This document shows positions 26,030-35,087 of a stretch of DNA of 64,000 nt, piece after piece. Source of the DNA: Sinorhizobium saheli (GTDB taxonomy: Bacteria; Pseudomonadota; Alphaproteobacteria; Rhizobiales; Rhizobiaceae); the NCBI RefSeq assembly GCF_001651875.1, contig NZ_LNQB01000070.1, positions 62,001 to 126,000 of the forward strand, in the 5' to 3' direction. Position numbers and translations under genes: made by a program. Below the pieces are notes generated by a model. That model was not told the origin of the DNA and searched no databases. It saw only the letters and a program-made list of their open reading frames with translations. Position 1 is the stretch's first letter; every line of letters starts with the position of its first letter.

Positions 26030-26410
26030 TGCGGATGGCAGGTCTCCTGGCTCACGGCGCCACGGGTGCAGCATCTGCGCGCAAGGCTCTCGCGCGTCGA
26101 TGCGGCAACCCGAACGGGTTCGCCTCGCCTTCCCGGCGTATTCGACATCGTGAAAGGCGGACGATTCGTAGAAGAAGAGGCGTCCAGCCCGGCTGATCAC
26201 GACGCCACGCCAGTGGCTTTTCCGGCCTGCCCCGCCACTCCGCGAACCACCCCATGCGGTTCGTCGGAACGCGACGACATTGCCCGATGGCGAACCCTGA
26301 CCGTTCTACAGTCGCGGGGTCGGCTGCGATAAGGGCGCCCGGCGTGGGTCCGCCCCGTCACATTCCCATTTACTCCCCCGCTCCACCTCGGCGCGAGGGA
26401 ACCATCCGTT
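26030..26410 (-). promoter_or_regulatory. cobalamin riboswitch upstream of cobU
   Basis: Reading the minus strand, the conserved blocks occur in order: GGTTCCC (26403-26397), AAATGGGAATGTGA (about 26370-26358), CCCGCGACTGTAG (26318-26306), GCCACTGGCG (26217-26208), GGGAAGGCG (26134-26126) and the terminal GAGCCAGGAGACCTGCC box (26053-26037). It should sense adenosylcobalamin and repress cobU-cobW-cobN-cobO. At about 380 nt it is longer than a typical 200-nt element because of extended peripheral stems between the CCCGCGACTG and GCCACTGG blocks and before the last box. Confidence 0.92.
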
Positions 26411-26654
26411 CTGCGTTAATTATGAAGCGGGGGCGGCAAAGTCAATCGACGGACTGCGACACCGCGGCCATCGATTACGGCAGGGAGGGAAATTCCTACT
26501 CCGAACGGGTGAGCAGACTCCCCTGCCCGCCGCGTGCTAAAAATGACCGTTTGCAGCCGAGCGCCGCCTGGGGGCAGCGTCGCGCTAAAACTGTCTTGAT
26601 CGTTCACGTTCGGGGTGCCGGACTTTCCAGGCCGGTATCGTCGTGGAGGGTGCG

Positions 26655-27512
26655 ATGTCCTGTGTGCGTCGTACCGCAATCGCCGCGCTTGGCGCGGCGC
26701 TTTACGGTTTCATGCCTACAATGGCCGCCGAACCGGTCGGCGAAGCAGTCCGGATAAGGACCTCGGTTACCGGCGCGAGCGGACCGATCGCGGTCCGGGA
26801 CGCCGTCCATCGCGATGAGCGCATTTCGACATCGAGGTCGGGCCTCGGGCAATTCGTGTTCCGCGACGGCAGCAAACTGGCCGTGGGCGCCGGGTCGTCC
26901 GTCGTCATCGACAAATTCGTCTTTGACGACTCGAAAACGGTGCAGAAGCTCACCGTCGCGGCGGTGAAGGGGACGTTCCGGTGGATCAGCGGCAAGTCCA
27001 AGCACTCGGCCTACGAGATCGTCACCCCCGCCGGGACGATCGGCGTCCGGGGCACGGTCTTCGACTTTTACGTCGGCGGCGACGGCACGACGGCAATGGT
27101 TCTGTTGAGCGGCGCCGCCGAATTCTGCAGCCAGGGCAATTGCCAGCAACTGACGCAGCGCTGCGATTGCGTGATCGCCAGGCGCAACGGCTCGATGACC
27201 GACGCTCACCGGGTCAATCGCAGCATACTGACGACGCTCGGCAACCAGAAGGCCTTGCCCTTCCTTTCGGGCGACCAGCGGCTGTCGCCCTCGTTCGGCA
27301 GCATGAGCGGTAGTTGTGGCCTTTCCGCTTCCCTGGAAATCAAGCCGACCACCCCGGAGCGGCTGCGCCCGCAGGAAAAACCGAGCCAACCTCCGGGCAA
27401 GATCAGGAGCAACGAGCCGGGGAAGAGAGGCCTGGACACCGGCAAGCGGGGGCAGGATCCCGGCACGCGCGGTCAGGACACAGGCGAGAAGAGAGGTCAG
27501 GACCGGCGGTAG
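26655..27512 (+). CDS. secreted FecR-domain protein
   Basis: This 285-residue protein has an N-terminal signal peptide (basic start, AALGAALYGFMP, cleavage near MAAEP). A FecR-type beta domain (about 50-155) follows, with VFRDGSKLAVGAGSSVVI, KGTFRWISGKSK and TPAGTIGVRGTVFDFYVGGD. The C-terminus (about 215-285) is a disordered proline/charged tail with imperfect GKRGQDPGTRGQDTG repeats. The ATG at 26655 has GGAGGG just upstream. It converges on the CHASE2 adenylate cyclase gene with only 24 bp between the stops, a gene pairing seen elsewhere in proteobacteria. It may bind a periplasmic partner or ligand. Confidence 0.8.
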   Translation: MSCVRRTAIAALGAALYGFMPTMAAEPVGEAVRIRTSVTGASGPIAVRDAVHRDERISTSRSGLGQFVFRDGSKLAVGAGSSVVIDKFVFDDSKTVQKLTVAAVKGTFRWISGKSKHSAYEIVTPAGTIGVRGTVFDFYVGGDGTTAMVLLSGAAEFCSQGNCQQLTQRCDCVIARRNGSMTDAHRVNRSILTTLGNQKALPFLSGDQRLSPSFGSMSGSCGLSASLEIKPTTPERLRPQEKPSQPPGKIRSNEPGKRGLDTGKRGQDPGTRGQDTGEKRGQDRR

Positions 27513-27536
27513 GCGCGCAGGCGCGCTTGCGTCGCT

Positions 27537-29708
27537 CTACTCGGCAGACTCGGCGGGCCTCGCCGGAGGCTCGCCGGCGAAGTGATCGCTCCTGCGGGAA
27601 ATCCTGCGATAGAAATCCGTGAGCCCGGTGCAGACGGACGGAGCCTTGAGCTTTGCGGCGGCAAGCTTCTCGCGGCTCGCCGGAGTGCGCGACCGCAGCG
27701 CGGCGATCAGTTGTCCATGAATGCCATGCAGTTCCGCAAACTCTGTCGATGCCGCCACCGCTTCGTCGCCGACAACGGCGTAGACCTGCGTCCGCGTGCT
27801 CTTGCCCCTTAGAGGGAGCGCCCCCGCCTCGAGCAAGGCGTAATGGTCAGCCGATTTTGCCGTCATCTCGGATACGAGAATGTCGAATCCGAGATCCTTG
27901 CAGGCGGACTCGATCCGCGCGGCGACGTTGACGGCGTCGCCCACCGCCGAATAGTCGAAATGCATCTCGGCACCCATGTTGCCGACGCAGGCAAGCCCGG
28001 TATGGATGCCGACCCCGATCCGGACCTTCTGCTCGTCGCCGAACCCGAAGGCGTCGCTGTCATTGAGGCGGGCGAGCGTCTCGCGCATCGCCAGGGCGGC
28101 GCGCACGGCCTTGCCGGCATGGTCGGTGACGTCGACCGGCGCATTCCAGAAGGCCATGATCGAATCGCCGATGAACTTGTCGAGCGTGCCCTCGTTGGCG
28201 ATGACATGGCGGCTCAGCGCATCGAGAAGCGTGTTGAGAAAGCGAACCACCTCGGTCGGCGCGAGCCGCTCGCTGATCTCCGTGAAATTGCGCACATCGA
28301 CGAACATGATGGTCAGTTCGCGGTCGTCGCCGCCAAGGCGCAGGGCGTCGTGCGTGTGCTCGATGCGATAAAGGAGCGACGGCGACAGATATTGGCCGAA
28401 GGCACGCCGCACCACGCGCCGCTCCCGGTCTGTCACGAGGAAACGGTAGGCGGTTGCCGCGAAGTGGGTGACCGACCCTGCGAGGATGGGCGCCAACGGA
28501 TCCAAGAGGAGCCCCATGTAAACGAAGGCGAGCCAGGAGGCGACCAGAGCGAGCGCGGTGATCAGCAGGCCGCAGGCGAGCGCGACGGCAGGACTGACGA
28601 AGGTGGTCAGCAGGACGAGCAGGCTGCCCGCCGCGGCGATCGACAGGATCTCCAGCCCGTCGGCCCAGTCCGGGCGCGCGAGAAAGCGCCCCGACAGCAC
28701 CTGCTCGACCGTCTGTGCGTGAAGCGACACGCCCGGCACGTTGTGCCCGAGCGCGGTGGTGCGGATGTCCTGCAGCCCGGCGGCCGACGTACCGACGAAA
28801 ACGATGCTGCCTTCGATCGCCGCCCTGGTTTGCGCGGATGGACCGTCCGCCGCCAGAACCCGGCTCGCCGAAACATATCGCTCCGCCCGGTCCGGGCTGA
28901 CATAGAGCCAGAGTTCGCCGGCGGCCGTCACCGGAATGACGAATTCGCCGACCTTGAGCTCAGTGAGGACGTCCTGAACGTCCGGAGCACCCGCCAGGAT
29001 GTAAGTCGAGGCGCCCTGCGCAACGCGGAGCGCCTCGAGCGCGAGATTGGGATAGAGTTGCTGGCCGTCGCTCAGCAGGAGGGGAATCGTCCGCACGACC
29101 GCCGAAGGACGGCCGGGATCGAGGCTGATATGGCCGATGCCGGCGGCATTGATCGCGAATCGCGGCCGCAAAGGCGTGGCGGCATCGATCTTTGGCGGCG
29201 CAGCAAACAGGCTCTCCCCGGTAAAGGCGAAACCGGCTTTGACGGGCGGAAGATAGCTCCCTTCGGTGGAGAGCCCGAAGCCGAGCACGACGGGCGGGCC
29301 GGCGATCGACCGGGCGAATATCTCATCATTGTCGGGGAGCCGGCCGAGCAGCGCTTTGTCGACGTTGGGAATGTCGCGCACGACGGTGCGCGGCGACAGG
29401 CGGTCAGGCTCGGAAAAAAGAATGTCGAAGGCGATGACGGAGGCACCCATTTCGGAAAGGCGGTCGACGAGTGCGGCAAGGCGATCGCGCGGCCAGGGCC
29501 ATTGGCCGAACGCCTTGAGCGAGGCTTCATCGATATCGACGATGCGGACCGGGACATCCTCGAAGTCCCGCGGCGCCAGACGCTGGTATTCGTCGAAGGT
29601 CACGTCGCGCGCGAGCCGCAGGAGCGGCGGATCGCTTGCTCGCAGAACGGTCAGCGCGGCGACGAGCGCCAGGCCGATAGTGACGCCAACGAACTGCGTG
29701 CGTGTCAT
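27537..29708 (-). CDS. CHASE2-domain adenylate cyclase (class III)
   Basis: The protein has 723 residues. An N-terminal membrane helix is followed by a periplasmic CHASE2 sensor (about 40-340, with FEDVPVRIVDIDEASLKAFG and GSIVFVGTSAAGLQDIRTT). Hydrophobic helices follow (about 355-430), then a class III cyclase domain (about 470-640). The metal aspartates are in LTIMFVDVRNFTEISERL and in LDKFIGDSIMAFWNAPVD, whose lysine fits ATP specificity. YSAVGDAVNVAARIESA completes the site, so it should make cAMP. The ATG at 29708 is preferred to one 17 codons upstream. The FecR-like protein encoded convergently may feed its sensor domain. Confidence 0.9.
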   Translation of the reverse strand: MTRTQFVGVTIGLALVAALTVLRASDPPLLRLARDVTFDEYQRLAPRDFEDVPVRIVDIDEASLKAFGQWPWPRDRLAALVDRLSEMGASVIAFDILFSEPDRLSPRTVVRDIPNVDKALLGRLPDNDEIFARSIAGPPVVLGFGLSTEGSYLPPVKAGFAFTGESLFAAPPKIDAATPLRPRFAINAAGIGHISLDPGRPSAVVRTIPLLLSDGQQLYPNLALEALRVAQGASTYILAGAPDVQDVLTELKVGEFVIPVTAAGELWLYVSPDRAERYVSASRVLAADGPSAQTRAAIEGSIVFVGTSAAGLQDIRTTALGHNVPGVSLHAQTVEQVLSGRFLARPDWADGLEILSIAAAGSLLVLLTTFVSPAVALACGLLITALALVASWLAFVYMGLLLDPLAPILAGSVTHFAATAYRFLVTDRERRVVRRAFGQYLSPSLLYRIEHTHDALRLGGDDRELTIMFVDVRNFTEISERLAPTEVVRFLNTLLDALSRHVIANEGTLDKFIGDSIMAFWNAPVDVTDHAGKAVRAALAMRETLARLNDSDAFGFGDEQKVRIGVGIHTGLACVGNMGAEMHFDYSAVGDAVNVAARIESACKDLGFDILVSEMTAKSADHYALLEAGALPLRGKSTRTQVYAVVGDEAVAASTEFAELHGIHGQLIAALRSRTPASREKLAAAKLKAPSVCTGLTDFYRRISRRSDHFAGEPPARPAESAE

Positions 29709-29905
29709 GGCAGCGCCTTTCGCACCGGATGTCACCGCCGCGCGTTGCGCCAGCGACATCGTCCTCGCTCTGCAGCGCCGCGCGACGAGACGCGCAACGG
29801 TCGCTGCAAGGAAGCATGCAGTAGATCATGCTGCATTGTTCATCGGGACTATGCAACGGCGAGCCTACGATCGCCCGCTGCGTCAATCGGTCGGCGAGCT
29901 CCGCG

Positions 29906-31360
29906 CTATCCGAGCAAGTCATCGACCCATGAGGGGTCGAGCGCCGACTGTAGCTCGGCGGCGATCTCGTCGAGCGCGGCATCGACCGACCGGCGGTAAT
30001 TGCCTCCGCCGCCCTCTATGCCGAAGCTCTTGAGCAGCGCCGCGCGATAGGCGTCGCTCCCGAAGAGGCCGTGCAGATAGGTTCCCATGACCTTGCCGTC
30101 GGCGGACATCGCCCCGTCCGGGCGGCCGTCGATTTCCACCGGTGCGCGGGTGCAGTCGACGCCCGTCGTCTTGCCGAGATGTATCTCGTAGCCTTCAAGC
30201 GCAACCTGGTGCTCCACCGACCAGGCGCGACTGTTGCGCACCGTCTTTTCCGGCGCCATCTCGGTCTCGACCGAGAGCAGGCCAAGTCCGGCGATCTCGC
30301 GCTCGGTGCCTTCGATGCCGAGCGGGTCGGTGACGCGGGCGCCCAGCATCTGGTAGCCGCCGCAGATGCCGATGACCCGGCCGCCGCGACGCACGTGGCG
30401 CTCAAGGTCCCGGTCCCAGCCTTCGGCGCGGAAATCCTTGAGGTCGCCAATGGTCGATTTCGAGCCGGGAACGACGACGAGGCCGGCATCCTCGGGAAGC
30501 GGCGTGCCCGGCCGGACGAAGACGAGATCGACTTCCGGCTCCGCCGCCAGCGGATCGAAATCATCGAAATTGGCGATCCGCGACAGGACCGGCACGGCGA
30601 CTTTCAGCGCCTTGCCGCCGCCGCGCGCCAGCCTCTCGAGCACGACCGAATCCTCGGCCGGCAGCCGCGACGCGCTCTTCAGCCACGGAACGACGCCGAA
30701 GCAGGGCCAGTCGGTGAAGCGGCGGATCGCCGCAATGCCGTCATCGAAAAGCGTCACGTCGCCGCGAAACTTGTTGATGAGATAGCCGGTGACCATCCGC
30801 CGGTCCTCCTCTGGCAGGATCGCGTGCGTACCGACGAGCGATGCTATGACGCCGCCGCGGTCGATGTCTCCGACGAGCACCACGGGCACCCCGGCGCGGG
30901 TGGCAAATCCCATGTTGGCGATGTCGCCCGCGCGCAGGTTGATCTCCGCGGGCGAGCCCGCCCCTTCGACGACGACGAGGTCGGCGCCGTCAGAGACCTG
31001 CTCGAAACTCTCCATCACCGCACCAAGAAGCCGAGGTTTCAGCGCCTGGTACTCCCTGCCCTTCGCCTGTCCGGCGACCTTGCCCTGGAGAACGATCTGG
31101 CTGCCCACGTCGGATTGCGGCTTCAGGAGCACCGGGTTCATGTGCACCGAAGACGGCACGCGCGCCGCGAGCGCCTGCAGCCATTGCGCCCGGCCGATCT
31201 CGCCGCCGTCGTCCGAGACCGCGGCGTTGTTCGACATGTTTTGCGGCTTGAACGGCCTGACCTTCAGGCCACGGTTGGAGGCAAGCCGGCAGAGGCCGGC
31301 GACCAATACCGATTTTCCGACATCCGAGCCGGTACCCTGCAGCATGATCCTACGTGTCAT
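29906..31360 (-). CDS. cobQ: cobyric acid synthase
   Basis: This 484-residue glutamine-dependent amidotransferase amidates the b, d, e and g side chains of adenosyl-cobyrinic a,c-diamide. The synthase domain opens MLQGTGSDVGKSVLVAGLCR, with FKPQNMSNNAAVSDDGGEIG. The C-terminal glutamine amidotransferase has the cysteine in VIGICGGYQMLGARV and the histidine in VMGTYLHGLFGSD. It is separated from the other cob genes by the cyclase. A possible 32-codon leader frame overlaps its ATG. Confidence 0.95.
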   Translation of the reverse strand: MTRRIMLQGTGSDVGKSVLVAGLCRLASNRGLKVRPFKPQNMSNNAAVSDDGGEIGRAQWLQALAARVPSSVHMNPVLLKPQSDVGSQIVLQGKVAGQAKGREYQALKPRLLGAVMESFEQVSDGADLVVVEGAGSPAEINLRAGDIANMGFATRAGVPVVLVGDIDRGGVIASLVGTHAILPEEDRRMVTGYLINKFRGDVTLFDDGIAAIRRFTDWPCFGVVPWLKSASRLPAEDSVVLERLARGGGKALKVAVPVLSRIANFDDFDPLAAEPEVDLVFVRPGTPLPEDAGLVVVPGSKSTIGDLKDFRAEGWDRDLERHVRRGGRVIGICGGYQMLGARVTDPLGIEGTEREIAGLGLLSVETEMAPEKTVRNSRAWSVEHQVALEGYEIHLGKTTGVDCTRAPVEIDGRPDGAMSADGKVMGTYLHGLFGSDAYRAALLKSFGIEGGGGNYRRSVDAALDEIAAELQSALDPSWVDDLLG

Positions 31361-31455
31361 GCCGTCTCCCGTAACACCGAAACCGTCTCGCGCAAAGCCC
31401 TGTCTCGGCGCGATTTTGCCGCAACTGCGCCGTCAGCGATCACGGTCTGTTTCAT
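31357..31455 (-). CDS. possible 32-aa leader peptide coupled to cobQ
   Basis: A short frame (MKQTVIADGAVAAKSRRDRA, 32 codons) preceded by GGTGAGGGG ends in a TGA that overlaps the cobQ ATG (ATGA). The peptide is charged and has no known domain. The overlap could couple translation, or the frame may be chance. Confidence 0.3.
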   Translation of the reverse strand: MKQTVIADGAVAAKSRRDRALRETVSVLRETA

Positions 31456-31606
31456 CCCCTCACCAAGCTTGCGAAGAACCTCGACGGGACTAGCCGAATT
31501 GCGACATGCCATGGCGGGCATGGCATTCAAATCGCAACGGCACGCGCCTATATCAGCGCTATCGCAAACACGCCCCGGAAAGACCGGGCCTCCCAAGGTA
31601 CAAACC

Positions 31607-31750
31607 ATGCTGTTCGTCTTCAGCAAGCCCAACTTCGTTCAGATTGCCTGGAATTCCAGAACGCCGAGGAACCAGTCCCGCGTCCGCAACGTCGTGATGG
31701 ACGCGCCGGTCGGTCCCCTCGGCTTCATTCGTACGTCCAACGTCGGATAA
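31607..31750 (+). CDS. putative 47-aa small protein
   Basis: The ATG at 31607 opens MLFVFSKPNFVQIAWNSRTP, and the frame ends GPLGFIRTSNVG. It is followed 20 bp later by a strong terminator on the same strand, which argues that a transcript ends here. AAGG lies nine bases upstream of the ATG. It is divergent from cobQ. The hydrophobic start is too short for a clear membrane span, and no family is recognised. Confidence 0.5.
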   Translation: MLFVFSKPNFVQIAWNSRTPRNQSRVRNVVMDAPVGPLGFIRTSNVG

Positions 31751-31772
31751 GCGAGACGCCTCCCCAACTTCG

Positions 31773-31801
31773 AGCCGCTCCATTCAGGGGCGGCTTTTTT
31801 T
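31773..31801 (+). terminator. rho-independent terminator
   Basis: The stem AGCCGC(TCC)...(GGG)GCGGCT (31773-31795) is followed by seven T residues. It ends the transcript of the small gene at 31607-31750. Confidence 0.85.
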
Positions 31802-32267
31802 GTTCGCGTCGAGGAAAGCGAAAACCGCACCCGACCCTTGATGCGGGAGGGATGCGGCCGCGAAAATCGGGTCCGGTACGCACTACCTGATCCGGACCTG
31901 CGGCAGTTTCCCGCCGCAGGCAAACCATTATCCCGACAACGTTACCGGATCGTTATTGAGCTCTTAACCAAAGATGAATTCCGGATTTTTTCAGCCGTTC
32001 CATCGCCGGCTCGAACGACCGGCAACGGAACCGGCCGCACGCCGGCGCGCCACATTCAAAAGGTTGATTTCCCTGTTGATTTCTCGTGAGGAATACTTAG
32101 GCTTGCCGCAACGGTGAAGAGCAGTCCGGCGGGAGAAATGGGCTTTGCGACCGGACGTTGAACGACAGGCCGAGCGCTCGCGGCAGGATGCTCCGGCGTT
32201 TCGCTTTCCGCAAATGACTCTGCGGCGCCGTCGACTTCGGCCGCAGATGACGCGGAGGTCTGACGAT
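31802..32267. other. gene-free region upstream of the betaine-type binding protein
   Basis: This 466-bp gap holds a stem-loop CCTGCGGC/GCCGCAGG (31897-31920) and an AT-rich stretch (31940-32000) that probably contains the promoter of the gene at 32268. A GGAGG site lies just before that start. No supported gene is seen. Confidence 0.5.
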
Positions 32268-33266
32268 ATGAGACGACTCCTTGCTTTCATCTTCCTTGCC
32301 GCGGGCGTCAGCGCCGTGGCGGCTTCCGCCGAGGCGCAGGAATGCGGCCAGGTCAGCATAGCGGAGATGAACTGGGCGTCGGCCGGCATCGCGGCTCACG
32401 TCGACAAGATCATCCTGGAAAATGGTTACGGCTGCACGGTGACGCTCGTCGCCGGAGATACGATGCCGACCTTCGCCTCGATGAACGAGAAGGCGGAACC
32501 CGACATGGCACCCGAGCTCTGGGTCAATTCGGTGCGCACGGCCCTGAATGCGGCGGTGAAGGATGGCCGCCTCATCGAGGCCGCCAGGATCCTGAGCGAA
32601 GGCGGCGTGGAGGGCTGGTGGATACCGAAGTTCATCGCCGACGCGCACCCGGAAATCAGGACGGTCCGGGATGCATTGTCGCGTCCGGACCTCTTCCCCG
32701 CGCCCGACAATCCGTCCAGGGGAGCAATCCACAATTGCCCGGCCGGCTGGAACTGCCAGATCTCGACCGCCAATCTCTTCCGGGCGCTCGAAGCGCAAAA
32801 GGCGGGCTTCGAACTGGTCGACACCGGGGCCGCCGCCGGGCTCGACGGCTCCATCGCCGAGGCCTTCGAGAACAAGACGGGCTGGCTCGGTTACTATTGG
32901 GCGCCAACGGCCATCCTCGGCAAATACGAGATGACCCTCTTGTCCTTCGGCGTCGATCACGACAGGGCGGAATGGGACTCCTGCTCCGCCGTTCCCGACT
33001 GCCCTGCCCCGAAGGTGAACTCCTACCCGGTTTCGGACGTCTACACCGTTGTGACCAGATCCTTCGCGCAGAAGGCCGCGGTCGCGATGGACTACGTCAA
33101 TGCACGCAGCTGGGACAATGCGACGATCAACAAGGTCTTGGCCTGGATGGACCAGAACCAGGGAACGAGCGAGGACGCCGCGCGATATTTCCTCAGCAAT
33201 TTCCAGAGCACATGGGTTCCGTGGGTCAGTCCGGCCGTCGCGGAAAAGGTCAAGGCGGCCATCTGA
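32268..33266 (+). CDS. glycine betaine/choline-type ABC transporter substrate-binding protein
   Basis: This 332-residue periplasmic OpuAC/ProX-family binding protein has a signal peptide (MRRLLAFIFLAAGVSAVAAS, cleavage near AEAQ). The mature part carries aromatic segments expected of a quaternary-ammonium cage (AEMNWASAG, GYYWAPTAILGKYEM, STWVPWVS). Pairs of cysteines (CPAGWNC, CSAVPDC) suggest disulfides. A GGAGG site precedes the ATG. An ABC ATPase follows after 207 bp, but no permease gene lies between or after them. The ligand is probably a betaine. Confidence 0.85.
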   Translation: MRRLLAFIFLAAGVSAVAASAEAQECGQVSIAEMNWASAGIAAHVDKIILENGYGCTVTLVAGDTMPTFASMNEKAEPDMAPELWVNSVRTALNAAVKDGRLIEAARILSEGGVEGWWIPKFIADAHPEIRTVRDALSRPDLFPAPDNPSRGAIHNCPAGWNCQISTANLFRALEAQKAGFELVDTGAAAGLDGSIAEAFENKTGWLGYYWAPTAILGKYEMTLLSFGVDHDRAEWDSCSAVPDCPAPKVNSYPVSDVYTVVTRSFAQKAAVAMDYVNARSWDNATINKVLAWMDQNQGTSEDAARYFLSNFQSTWVPWVSPAVAEKVKAAI

Positions 33267-33473
33267 CCGCGTTCGAGGCAATACTTGCTCATCGCGACGC
33301 ACTATGGTCGCAGGCGTCGCAAACAGTAAAGCGGAGGGCACGTTCCGCTGTCACATTCCTGATGCGGGGAGCGAAGAGCCCATGAAGAAATGGCGCAAGG
33401 GGGCGATGAAGAGCCTTCCGAAGACGCAAGCGGCCGCAACAGGGCTCCCAGCCGAGAAGGGGAAAGGTTGTTC

Positions 33474-34520
33474 ATGACTAGCCACGCAATCGAGGTGAAG
33501 AACCTCTACAAGATCTTCGGCCCCCGCGGCGAGGACTATGTCGATGTCGTCCGCAACGGCATGGGCAAGGCCGAGCTCAATGAAAAGCATGGGCACGTGC
33601 TGGGGCTGCAGGACATCAACATCTCCATGCCCGGCGGCTGCATAACGGTCGTGATGGGCCTTTCCGGCTCGGGCAAATCGACGCTGATCCGGCACATCAA
33701 CCGGCTGATCGACCCGACGGCCGGCGAAGTGCTCTATGACGGCGTCGATGTCTGCAAGATGAACGAGAACGATCTTCGCAATTTCCGCCGCCACAAGACG
33801 GCAATGGTATTCCAGAAGTTTGCGCTGCTGCCGCATCGCACCGTACTCGAGAACACCATTTACGGCCTGGAGATCCAGGGCGTCGAGCGTCGCGAAAGCG
33901 AGAAGCGGGCGCTCGGCTGGATCGAGCGGGTAGGACTGAAGGGCTTCGAGAGGCACTATCCGAACCAGCTTTCGGGCGGCATGCAGCAGCGCGTGGGTCT
34001 TGCCCGGGCGCTCACCAACAATGCCGAGATCCTGCTGATGGACGAAGCCTACTCGGCACTCGACCCGCTGATCCGCGTCGACATGCAGACGGTCCTGCTC
34101 GAATTGCAGAGCGAATTGAAGAAGACCGTCGTCTTCATCACCCACGATCTGGACGAGGCCTTGAGGCTCGGCGACAAGATCGCCATCCTGCGCGACGGCC
34201 GCGTCGTGCAGCAGGGAACCGGCCAGGAGATCGTGCTTTCGCCGGCGGACGACTACATCACCGCCTTCGTGAAGGAGGTGAACCGTGGTCGAGTCGTGCA
34301 TGTCGAGACAATCATGCGACCGCTGTCCGGCAGCCCGGAGGGTCTTCCGATCGCGGCGGATACGGTCCTCGAGGCCGCCGCTCGCACCATGACGAGCGCG
34401 CATCTCAACACGGCCCACGTCGTCGACGCCAATGGCCGCCCGATCGGCTCGGTCGACCTGCAAACGATCATTGGCGCCATGGTGATGCCGGCAAGCCACC
34501 ACGAGAGCAAGGCAGCTTGA
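33474..34520 (+). CDS. glycine betaine/proline-type ABC transporter ATP-binding protein
   Basis: This 348-residue ProV/OpuAA-family ATPase has a Walker A (GLSGSGKSTLIRHINRL), a signature motif (YPNQLSGGMQQRVGLARALT) and a Walker B (ILLMDEAYSALDPLIR), plus the family switch histidine in VFITHDLDEAL. The extended N-terminus before DINISM is typical of this subfamily. The C-terminus (about 265-345) looks like CBS-type sequence that in homologues senses ionic strength. The ATG at 33474 follows GGGGAAAGG. It is downstream of the binding protein, but the permease is missing here. Confidence 0.9.
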   Translation: MTSHAIEVKNLYKIFGPRGEDYVDVVRNGMGKAELNEKHGHVLGLQDINISMPGGCITVVMGLSGSGKSTLIRHINRLIDPTAGEVLYDGVDVCKMNENDLRNFRRHKTAMVFQKFALLPHRTVLENTIYGLEIQGVERRESEKRALGWIERVGLKGFERHYPNQLSGGMQQRVGLARALTNNAEILLMDEAYSALDPLIRVDMQTVLLELQSELKKTVVFITHDLDEALRLGDKIAILRDGRVVQQGTGQEIVLSPADDYITAFVKEVNRGRVVHVETIMRPLSGSPEGLPIAADTVLEAAARTMTSAHLNTAHVVDANGRPIGSVDLQTIIGAMVMPASHHESKAA

Positions 34521-34531
34521 TGCCTTCGGCT

Positions 34532-34558
34532 GAAGGGGCGCTCTTGTAGCGCCCCTTC
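34532..34558 (+). terminator. rho-independent terminator
   Basis: The perfect stem GAAGGGGCGCT/AGCGCCCCTTC (34532-34542 with 34548-34558) with a short loop is followed by ATCTTTACG. It closes the transporter operon and may also serve the convergent tautomerase gene. Confidence 0.75.
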
Positions 34559-34573
34559 ATCTTTACGCGTTCT

Positions 34574-34984
34574 TTATGCGGCCGCCTGCAATTTACCGCT
34601 GATGAACCGGAACTCCTGGGTCTCGCCACCATAACCGTAAGCGGCGGCCGACACCTCGTGCACGAGCACGTAGCTTTCCGTGTGGACCTTTCCCAAGAGC
34701 CCTTCGAACCCGGCAAAGATCGCCCCTATATAGCTGGCAAGCTCCTGCTTCGTGTTGGTGCCGTCGACAACCTTGATGTCGAGCCAGAAGCTGTTCGTCT
34801 GCTGTGACGCGATCGACTTTCCGCCAGCGAACCAGTGCTGCGGGTCGATATAACTGATTGCAACGGCCGTCACGGTCGGGTCCTTGCGCAGGTGCACGCG
34901 CGTCAATTCGGTGACAGAAGCCGCAATTCTCGCGGACAGATCGGGATCCGCCCAGCCGGCGATGGCGATATTGATGATTGGCAT
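34574..34984 (-). CDS. tautomerase family protein
   Basis: This 136-residue protein begins MPIINIAIAGWADPDLSARI, with the catalytic N-terminal proline of 4-oxalocrotonate-type tautomerases exposed after Met removal. Its length suits the longer Tautomerase_2/MIF-like members, with DPQHWFAGG and SYVLVHEVSAAAYGY as further blocks. AAGGAGC lies upstream of the ATG at 34984; the frame continues further upstream without family sequence. It is divergent from a LysR regulator that probably controls it. Confidence 0.82.
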   Translation of the reverse strand: MPIINIAIAGWADPDLSARIAASVTELTRVHLRKDPTVTAVAISYIDPQHWFAGGKSIASQQTNSFWLDIKVVDGTNTKQELASYIGAIFAGFEGLLGKVHTESYVLVHEVSAAAYGYGGETQEFRFISGKLQAAA

Positions 34985-35087
34985 GGAAGCTCCTTCTTGG
35001 TGGTTAGAAATTGAAGGTGAGCTTGCCATGCTCGTTGCATCAGAAAAATCGAATTGTTTGGCATAAATAATTCTGTATCGTTGAACT

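Noticed and set aside
27843-29999. 718-codon plus-strand frame opposite the cyclase
   Set aside because: It is antisense to a clear CHASE2-cyclase with all catalytic residues.
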